NCBI GenBank assembly: GCA_013695255.1 | Contig: JACDAV010000412.1 | Span: 1 to 6,907 of the forward strand | DNA: 6,907 nt | Source of the DNA: Chloroflexota bacterium | GTDB lineage: Bacteria; Chloroflexota; Limnocylindria; Limnocylindrales; CSP1-4 | Direction of reading: 5' to 3' | The notes under the pieces: model-generated | The model's input: the letters and a program-made list of their open reading frames with translations, nothing else | Told to the model about the DNA's origin: nothing | Databases searched by the model: none | Made by a program: the position numbers and the translations under genes | Shown here: piece after piece, positions 1 to 3,994 of the stretch | How positions within the stretch are numbered: the stretch's first letter is position 1 | How the letters are laid out: every line of letters starts with the position of its first letter

Positions 1-2
1 TC

Positions 3-374
3 GCCACCGACCCGGCGCCGATCCAGGAGCTGGCCCGTGCGGTGCGGGACCTCATCTTCGACGTGCTGCCGCAGACGATCGAGGTCGTGTGGCCGCAGCA
101 GCGATCGGTCGGCTGGGGAACGGGTCCCAGGAAGTTCACCGAGCAGTTTGCGTACCTGATGCCGTTCAAAGGTCACGTCACTCTCGGCTTCTACCACGGC
201 GGCGAGCTGCCGGATCCGGAGGGTCTCCTTCGTCGCTCGGCGAATCGGCAGGTCGGCGGCACGCTCAGCATGCGCAGTCTGAGGCTCACCGAGCTCGACG
301 AGGTGCGCCGGCCGGCGCTGCGGGCGCTCATCGAGGCCTCGACCCGCCACGGGGTCCCACCACCTCGTGCCTGA
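3..374 (+). CDS. DUF1801-domain protein, 3' part (start lies left of the window)
   Basis: The frame is already open at base 3 (reading A-T-D-P-A-P-I-Q-E-L), so the GTG at 42 is internal and the real start is outside the window. The visible 123 residues end at TGA 372-374. They show the DUF1801 (PF08818, YdhG-like) pattern: an Arg-Asp-Leu-Ile helix, an E-V-V-W-P segment, then F-A-Y-L-M-P-F-K-G-H-V-T-L-G-F-Y, E-L-P-D-P-E-G-L-L, and an M-R-S-L-R-L strand before a helical end with R-P-A-L-R-A-L-I. The C-terminus matches the family's usual end, so only the N-terminus is missing. No signal peptide or membrane segment is seen, so it is probably a small cytoplasmic protein. Biochemical function is not established for this family and none is assigned here. 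It converges on the minus-strand gene at 451-1275, 76 bases away. Confidence 0.85.
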   Translation, partial: ATDPAPIQELARAVRDLIFDVLPQTIEVVWPQQRSVGWGTGPRKFTEQFAYLMPFKGHVTLGFYHGGELPDPEGLLRRSANRQVGGTLSMRSLRLTELDEVRRPALRALIEASTRHGVPPPRA

Positions 375-450
375 CCTTCACGCGGCCGAAGGGCGGCGCC
401 GCAGGCGCGAGCCGCGGCAGGGTCCGCGACGAAAGGAGCAGCACAGCGGG
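375..450. other. convergent intergenic gap with GC palindromes
   Basis: This 76-base gap lies between two converging genes. It contains the perfect palindrome GCGGCGCCGC (393-402) and GCCGCGGC (411-418). The arm GCGGC at 393-397 can also pair with GCCGC at 411-415 across a 13-base loop. Such structures could slow polymerase from either side, but no run of T follows on either strand, so an intrinsic terminator is only weakly supported. Confidence 0.25.
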
Positions 451-1275
451 TCAGGCCGGCGGCCGCCCTGCTTGCAGCGCGGCGTCCAGCTCCCGGCTGG
501 GGATGGCCGCATCGAGGTACGTGGACGTGCCGGCGGTCTGGAGCTCCCGTGCCGCCGCGACCAGCGCCCCGTAGGCCGCCCGCGCGAGACCACCGCCTGT
601 GGACACTCGTCGGACGCCGACGGCAGCCAGCTCCGGGATCGACGGACCGGAGCGCAGGGCGAGGACGTTGACGGGCGCCCGAACCTCGTCGACCAGTCGC
701 CCGATCGCATGGCGATCGACGAGGCCCGGGGCGTAGAGCACATCGGCACCCGCGTCGCGGTAGGCGCACAGACGCGCGATGGTGTCGTCGAGGTCGTCCA
801 TCCCGTACAGGTGGTTCTCCGCACGTGCCGTGAGCACGATGCCGTACCGGCGCGCGGCCCCGGCGGCGGCCGCCACGCGCTCCACGGCGACATCGAGCGG
901 GTCGATCGCCGCATGCGCCGGGTCATAGTCCTCGATCGAGCAGCCGGCGGCGCCAGTCTCCGCGATCAGCTCGATCGTCTCCGCCACCCCGGCCGGATCG
1001 TCGGCGAAGCAGCGCTCGGCGTCGACATTGATCGGCAGGTCGACAGCGGCCGCCAGCGCCTCGGCATGCGCGAGCAGCTCGTCGCGCGTGACGTGCCGGT
1101 CTCGGCGTCCGAGGGTCGCGGCGTGGCCGGAGCTGGTCGTTGCCAGGGCCGGGAAACCGAACGAGGCGAGCAGCCGCGCAGACCCGACATCCCATGGGTT
1201 CGGCATGACGAAGAGACCGTCGTGGTGGAGCGCACGGAAGCGCTCGCGGCGTTCGATCCAGCGCGCTGACGTCAT
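451..1275 (-). CDS. isocitrate lyase / PEP mutase family protein
   Basis: A 274-residue protein of the isocitrate lyase/phosphoenolpyruvate mutase superfamily (TIM barrel, PF13714-type). Superfamily members act on C-C or P-C bonds of small 2-oxo or carboxylic acids with Mg2+. Visible marks are P-N-P-W-D-V-G-S-A-R (25-34, the usual N-A-W-D motif), T-S-S-G-H-A (47-52), N-V-D-A-E-R-C-F (83-90, with D85 and E87 as likely Mg ligands), G-C-S-I-E-D (111-116, E115), T-A-R-A-E (149-153, R151) and D-A-G-A-D-V-L-Y-A-P-G (174-184). The K-K-C-G-H loop of true isocitrate and methylisocitrate lyases is absent, and so is the E-D-K-x-F-P-K loop of true PEP mutase, so the substrate cannot be named. The ATG at 1275 is chosen because M-T-S-A-R-W-I-E-R-R begins the normal family N-terminus; the frame stays open 45 codons further, but that part resembles no family sequence. 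There is no clear Shine-Dalgarno site; a -10-like TACGCT lies 9 bases upstream, suggesting a nearly leaderless message. It appears monocistronic and cytoplasmic. Confidence 0.88.
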   Translation of the reverse strand: MTSARWIERRERFRALHHDGLFVMPNPWDVGSARLLASFGFPALATTSSGHAATLGRRDRHVTRDELLAHAEALAAAVDLPINVDAERCFADDPAGVAETIELIAETGAAGCSIEDYDPAHAAIDPLDVAVERVAAAAGAARRYGIVLTARAENHLYGMDDLDDTIARLCAYRDAGADVLYAPGLVDRHAIGRLVDEVRAPVNVLALRSGPSIPELAAVGVRRVSTGGGLARAAYGALVAAARELQTAGTSTYLDAAIPSRELDAALQAGRPPA

Positions 1276-1933
1276 GTGCGTGTCAGCGTATCGCCGCTGC
1301 CGGCCCGCCGTGACGCGTCGCGGTCGGCCCGGGATCTTCGCCCAGACGATCGTGTTCGCCGCCGCTACCACGGCGATCGGCGTGACCGACGACGTCAACA
1401 AGGGGATCATCGACCGCTTCCGCTCTCTGCCGATGGCCCGCTCGGCCGTGCTGACGGGCCGGACGTTTTCCGACGTCGTCTACAACCTCGGCATCCTGAT
1501 CGTGCTCATGGCGACCGGCTTCGTCGTGGGCTGGCGCGTGGACACGGGCATCGGCTCCCTTCTCGCGGGGGTGGGCCTGCTGCTGCTGTTCGCCTATGCC
1601 ATGGCCTGGCTGGGCGTGTGGCTCGGCCTGAATGTGCCGACGGTCGAGGTCGGGCAGCAGGTGGCCTTCACGGTGCTCTTCCCGATCACGTTCATCTCCA
1701 ACGTGTTCGTCCCCCCGCAGACCTTGCCGTCGTGGCTGCAACTGGTCGCGGAATGGAACCCCACCAGCACGCTGACGGCGGCGTTGCGCGAGCTCTGGGG
1801 CAACCCGAACCCGGCCGCGTCGACGAGCCTCGCCGCCCAGGAGCCGGCGCTGGTGACGATCGGCTGGGTGATGGTGATCATCGCCATCTTCGCCCCGCTC
1901 GGGGTGCGCCGCTATCGCTCGATGTCGCGCTAG
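1274..1933 (+). pseudogene. 5'-truncated DrrB-like ABC-2 permease, probable remnant
   Basis: From about base 1327 the frame reads P-G-I-F-A-Q-T-I-V-F and continues as the C-terminal three-quarters of an ABC-2 exporter permease (DrrB/daunorubicin-resistance type), which pairs with an ATPase to move lipophilic compounds or lipids out of the cell. Family marks are G-V-T-D-D-V-N-K-G-I-I-D-R-F-R-S-L-P-M-A-R-S (36-57, counted from the ATG at 1274), F-I-S-N-V-F-V-P (140-147) and W-N-P-T-S-T-L-T (161-168). Likely membrane segments are about 20-38, 69-87, 94-118, 127-146 and 193-211. Intact relatives have roughly 70-80 further residues before P-G-I-F-A-Q, carrying the cytoplasmic start and first membrane helix; here they are replaced by an Arg-rich stretch unlike the family. 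No ATPase partner is present. The ATG at 1274 is in frame but has no ribosome-binding site, and upstream of it the frame is merely antisense to the neighbouring gene. The body has no stop or frameshift, so the truncation may be recent, or a shortened product may still be made. Confidence 0.7.
1285..1290 (-). promoter_or_regulatory. -10-like TACGCT for the PEP mutase-family gene
   Basis: Read on the minus strand, TACGCT fits TAnnnT and ends 9 bases before the ATG at 1275. With a usual 6-8 base distance to the transcript start, the mRNA would carry only 1-3 leader bases or none, which agrees with the missing ribosome-binding site. No convincing -35 hexamer is seen 16-18 bases further upstream. 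The element lies inside the 5' end of the opposing permease reading frame. Confidence 0.35.
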
Positions 1934-1940
1934 GGCGAGG

Positions 1941-2534
1941 ATGGCCATGCAGCCCGAGTTCTTCGCGACGCCGGCCGACCTTCGGGCCTGGTTCGAGGCC
2001 AACCACGAGACGGCCACGGAGCTGCTCGTCGGGTTCCGGCGCAAGGGCAGCGGCCTGCCGAGCGTGACCTGGCCCGAGGCGGTCGACGAGGCGCTCTCCG
2101 TCGGCTGGATCGACGGCGTCCGGCGCAGCCGGGACGAGACGAGCTACACGATCCGGTTCACGCCGCGGAAGCCGCGCAGCACGTGGAGCGCAGTGAACAT
2201 CCGGCGGGTTCCGGAGCTCATCGCCGAGGGCCGGATGCGACCCGCCGGTCTCGCGGCGTGGGAGCGGCGGACGGAGGACCGCTCCGCGATCTACTCGTAC
2301 GAGCAGGCGACCGAGCCGGAGCTTGCGCCGGAAGAGCTGGCGTCCCTCGACGCGCACGGCGAGGCGCGTGCCTTCTGGGACCGCCAGCCGCCCGGCTACC
2401 GAAAGGCGGCGACCCACTGGATCGTCAGCGCCAAGCGACCGGAGACTCGCACGAAGCGGCTGACGCAGCTCATCGCCGATTCGGCCGCCGGCCGGCGTGT
2501 CCAGCAGCTCGTGCCGCCCGGGCGCCGATCCTGA
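1941..2534 (+). CDS. YdeI/OmpD-associated (OmdA) family protein
   Basis: A complete 197-residue protein of the YdeI/OmdA family (PF13376-type C-terminus). Members are small soluble proteins; some Gram-negative ones are annotated as bacteriocin-protection or OmpD-associated, but their activity is unclear and that role should not be assumed here. The N-terminal half shows F-F-A-T-P-A-D-L-R-A-W-F (7-18), E-L-L-V-G-F-R-R-K-G-S-G (27-38), W-P-E-A-V-D-E-A-L (44-52) with G-W-I-D-G-V-R-R (55-62), and R-F-T-P-R-K-P-R-S-T-W-S-A-V-N (72-86). The C-terminal half has Y-R-K-A-A-T-H-W-I-V-S-A-K-R-P-E-T-R (153-170) with K-R-L (172-174), the usual OmdA end. Two starts are possible: ATG 1941, 5 bases after AGGG (1932-1935), and ATG 1947, 6 bases after GAGG (1937-1940). 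The family N-terminus fits 1947 (M-Q-P-E-F-F) slightly better. The gene starts 7 bases after the permease stop, with its ribosome-binding site overlapping that TAG, so the two are probably co-transcribed. Confidence 0.88.
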   Translation: MAMQPEFFATPADLRAWFEANHETATELLVGFRRKGSGLPSVTWPEAVDEALSVGWIDGVRRSRDETSYTIRFTPRKPRSTWSAVNIRRVPELIAEGRMRPAGLAAWERRTEDRSAIYSYEQATEPELAPEELASLDAHGEARAFWDRQPPGYRKAATHWIVSAKRPETRTKRLTQLIADSAAGRRVQQLVPPGRRS

Positions 2535-2572
2535 CCCTAGGTAGGGGCGGCCGACCTTATCGACCCGGAACG

Positions 2573-2595
2573 TCGATCAAGCCCAGCCTGATCGA
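2573..2595 (+). terminator. weak hairpin 39 bases after the YdeI-family stop
   Basis: A perfect 7-base inverted repeat, TCGATCA and TGATCGA, encloses the loop AGCCCAGCC. It sits at a plausible distance for ending the permease-remnant/YdeI transcript, but G-rich sequence rather than U follows. It may be a terminator stem of the U-poor type common in GC-rich genomes, or simply a chance palindrome. Confidence 0.2.
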
Positions 2596-2909
2596 GGGGG
2601 GTCGAGGTGATTGGTGGATGCCCCGACCCGTCCGGGGCGGGAGCGCCCGAGCGGCACGCTACCGTGCGCCCGAAGTCGGCGATCCTGTCATTCGGCCAGG
2701 CCGTGCGCCCAAGGCGCTAATGAGTAACACCCTTCTTGCCGTGGAGGGCCCCTGGTAGCCGCCGATGGCTACGGATGGATCGAGCCCGGCTTCGAGCGGG
2801 TCGCCGAGCGCACCCGAGGCTCATCACGTGGGAATTGGACAGGAATGGCGCCTGGAACGAGCCGCCGGCCGATCGAGCGGCGACGCGGCCCGGCTCGGGC
2901 ACGACGGGC

Positions 2910-2915
2910 TACCCT
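2910..2915 (+). promoter_or_regulatory. -10-like TACCCT placed for a leaderless mRNA
   Basis: TACCCT fits TAnnnT and is followed by six bases (GCGGCC) and then the ATG at 2922. This spacing is typical of leaderless transcripts in high-GC bacteria, where transcription begins at the A of the start codon. No Shine-Dalgarno sequence lies before that ATG, which supports the reading. No good -35 hexamer is evident. Confidence 0.5.
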
Positions 2916-2921
2916 GCGGCC

Positions 2922-3881
2922 ATGAATGACATCCGACTCGGCATCCTCCTCTGGAACCAGGCCACCGATTGGCCCTCGTACGAGGCCACGGCGGCCCGCA
3001 TCGACGAGCTCGGCTACGAGCACCTGTGGGCCTGGGACCACCTCTACGCGATCTTCGGCGACCCACATCAGCCGATCTTCGAGGGCTGGCTTTCGCTGGC
3101 GGCGCTGGCCAAGGTCACGAAGCGGGCGCGGCTCGGCCTGCTCGTCGGGGCCAACACCTTCCGCAACCCGGGCCTCGTGGCCAAGCTCGCCACCACGCTC
3201 GACCACATCAGCGGTGGGCGGGCGATCCTCGGTCTCGGTGGCGCCTGGATGGAGCCGGAGCACACCGCCCACGGCATCGAGTTCGGGAGCGGCCACGGCC
3301 AGCGCCTTGACTGGCTCGAGGAGGCCGTCGCCGCGGCGCGCGCGCTCCTCGACGGCGAGACGGTCACGAGCGAGCCGGACGGACGCTACCGGTTCCGCGA
3401 TCTCCGCCACCAGCCCCTGCCGATCCAGCGCCACCTGCCGATCATGATCGGCGGTTCCGGCGAGAAGAAGACGCTCCGCACGGTCGCCCGCCACGCCGAC
3501 CTGTGGAACGCGATGGGCACCCTCGAGACGCTCCAGCGCAAGACGGACGTCCTCCGCCGGCATTGCGACGAGGTTGGGCGCGACCCGGCCGAGATCGAGT
3601 GGACGCTCGGTTGCAAGCCACTCATCCGGGACACGGAGGCCGAGGCGCGCCGCGTCTTCGAAGCGCAGATGGACCACAACCGCACGCCGCTGGGCAACGT
3701 GGCCGAGGACGCCACCTTCTGGTACGGCACGACAGAGCAGATCGCCGAGCGGATGTTGGGCTACACGAAGCTGGGCTTCGGGACGTTCATCGCGGAGCTG
3801 CCGGCGCCCTACGATGGCGAGACGATCGAGCGCTGGATCGGCGAGGTGAAGCCGATGGTCGACGCCGGCGCGGTCGGCTAG
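2922..3881 (+). CDS. LLM-class (luciferase-like) flavin-dependent oxidoreductase, probably F420-linked
   Basis: A complete 319-residue bacterial-luciferase-like TIM-barrel enzyme. Family members use reduced FMN or F420 to oxidise or reduce organic substrates; the substrate is not predictable from sequence. Marks are a first strand R-L-G-I-L-L-W-N (5-12), W-A-W-D-H-L (36-41), R-A-R-L-G-L-L-V-G (68-76), then N-T-F-R-N-P-G-L-V-A-K-L-A-T-T-L-D (78-94), followed by G-R-A-I-L-G-L-G-G-A-W (99-109), and the phosphate-binding region L-P-I-M-I-G-G-S-G-E-K-K-T-L-R (172-186) before A-D-L-W-N (192-196). Length is normal for the family. The ATG at 2922 gives the expected M-N-D-I-R-L-G start; the frame is open upstream to 2736, but that stretch is unlike the family. 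Translation is probably leaderless from the TACCCT box. No signal peptide is seen, so it is cytoplasmic. F420 rather than FMN use is inferred from overall resemblance to the actinobacterial/Chloroflexota subgroup, with no F420-biosynthesis gene nearby to confirm it. Confidence 0.9.
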   Translation: MNDIRLGILLWNQATDWPSYEATAARIDELGYEHLWAWDHLYAIFGDPHQPIFEGWLSLAALAKVTKRARLGLLVGANTFRNPGLVAKLATTLDHISGGRAILGLGGAWMEPEHTAHGIEFGSGHGQRLDWLEEAVAAARALLDGETVTSEPDGRYRFRDLRHQPLPIQRHLPIMIGGSGEKKTLRTVARHADLWNAMGTLETLQRKTDVLRRHCDEVGRDPAEIEWTLGCKPLIRDTEAEARRVFEAQMDHNRTPLGNVAEDATFWYGTTEQIAERMLGYTKLGFGTFIAELPAPYDGETIERWIGEVKPMVDAGAVG

Positions 3882-3904
3882 GCGCGGCCGGCTAGGCGCG
3901 GCCG
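3875..3904 (+). repeat. 14-bp tandem duplication across the oxidoreductase stop codon
   Basis: The unit GGCTAGGCGCGGCC occurs at 3876-3889 and again at 3890-3903 without mismatch; period-14 identity extends one base each side. The first copy contains the gene's TAG (3879-3881). The outer bases GTCGGC (3873-3878) and GCCGAC (3901-3906) can also pair as a 6-bp stem, so the duplication sits in a possible weak terminator hairpin without a U tail. It looks like a replication-slippage duplication. Confidence 0.7.
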
Positions 3905-3994
3905 ACCCTCGGCGCCAGCCGCGCGCCGGTCTGTCACCCGAGCGAGCGGTGCGCGTGCGTGCGAGACTGTCGGCGCCCTGCAGCCGAGGAGGAC

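Larger units (their letters stand above)
2535..2921. other. 387-base intergenic region with small hairpins, no clear gene
   Basis: No gene can be supported here. It holds three short inverted repeats: TCGATCA/TGATCGA (2573-2579 and 2589-2595, 9-base loop), GCCCCG/CGGGGC (2620-2625 and 2633-2638, 7-base loop) and GTAGCC/GGCTAC (2755-2760 and 2767-2772, 6-base loop). None is followed by a T run, so they are weak terminator candidates at best for the upstream YdeI-family gene. A motif at 2658-2671 is nearly identical to the promoter-like motif at 2908-2921. A 46-codon frame at 2618-2758 has a good ribosome-binding site but composition unlike the real genes. Bases 2752-2811 in another frame read like a fragment of coding sequence. 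No tRNA-like T-arm was seen. Confidence 0.5.

Noticed and set aside
367..1269. A 300-codon plus-strand frame across the PEP mutase-family gene
   Set aside because: Arg/Gly-rich translation with no domain; the minus strand carries conserved catalytic motifs throughout.
1028..1273. Extension of the permease frame upstream of 1274
   Set aside because: This part is antisense to the conserved minus-strand gene, is Arg/Ser/Ala-rich and lacks the hydrophobic first helix expected of a permease, so it is not the missing N-terminus.
1941..2534. Bacteriocin-immunity or defence role for the YdeI/OmdA protein
   Set aside because: The name comes from a few Gram-negative family members. No toxin, bacteriocin or defence gene is adjacent here, so the context gives no support.
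2736..2921. N-terminal extension of the oxidoreductase to 2736
   Set aside because: The extra 62 residues are Arg-rich and unlike the family, whose barrel begins right after the Met at 2922; a -10-like box also sits directly before 2922.
2535..2921. tRNA or riboswitch in the long gap
   Set aside because: No G-T-T-C-type T-arm, acceptor pairing or known riboswitch core was seen; only isolated 6-7 bp stems.
3959..3994. GTG start for the GH15 gene, adding 12 residues
   Set aside because: GAGGAGG just before ATG 3995 favours the shorter form, and the added residues carry no family feature. It is kept as an alternative only.
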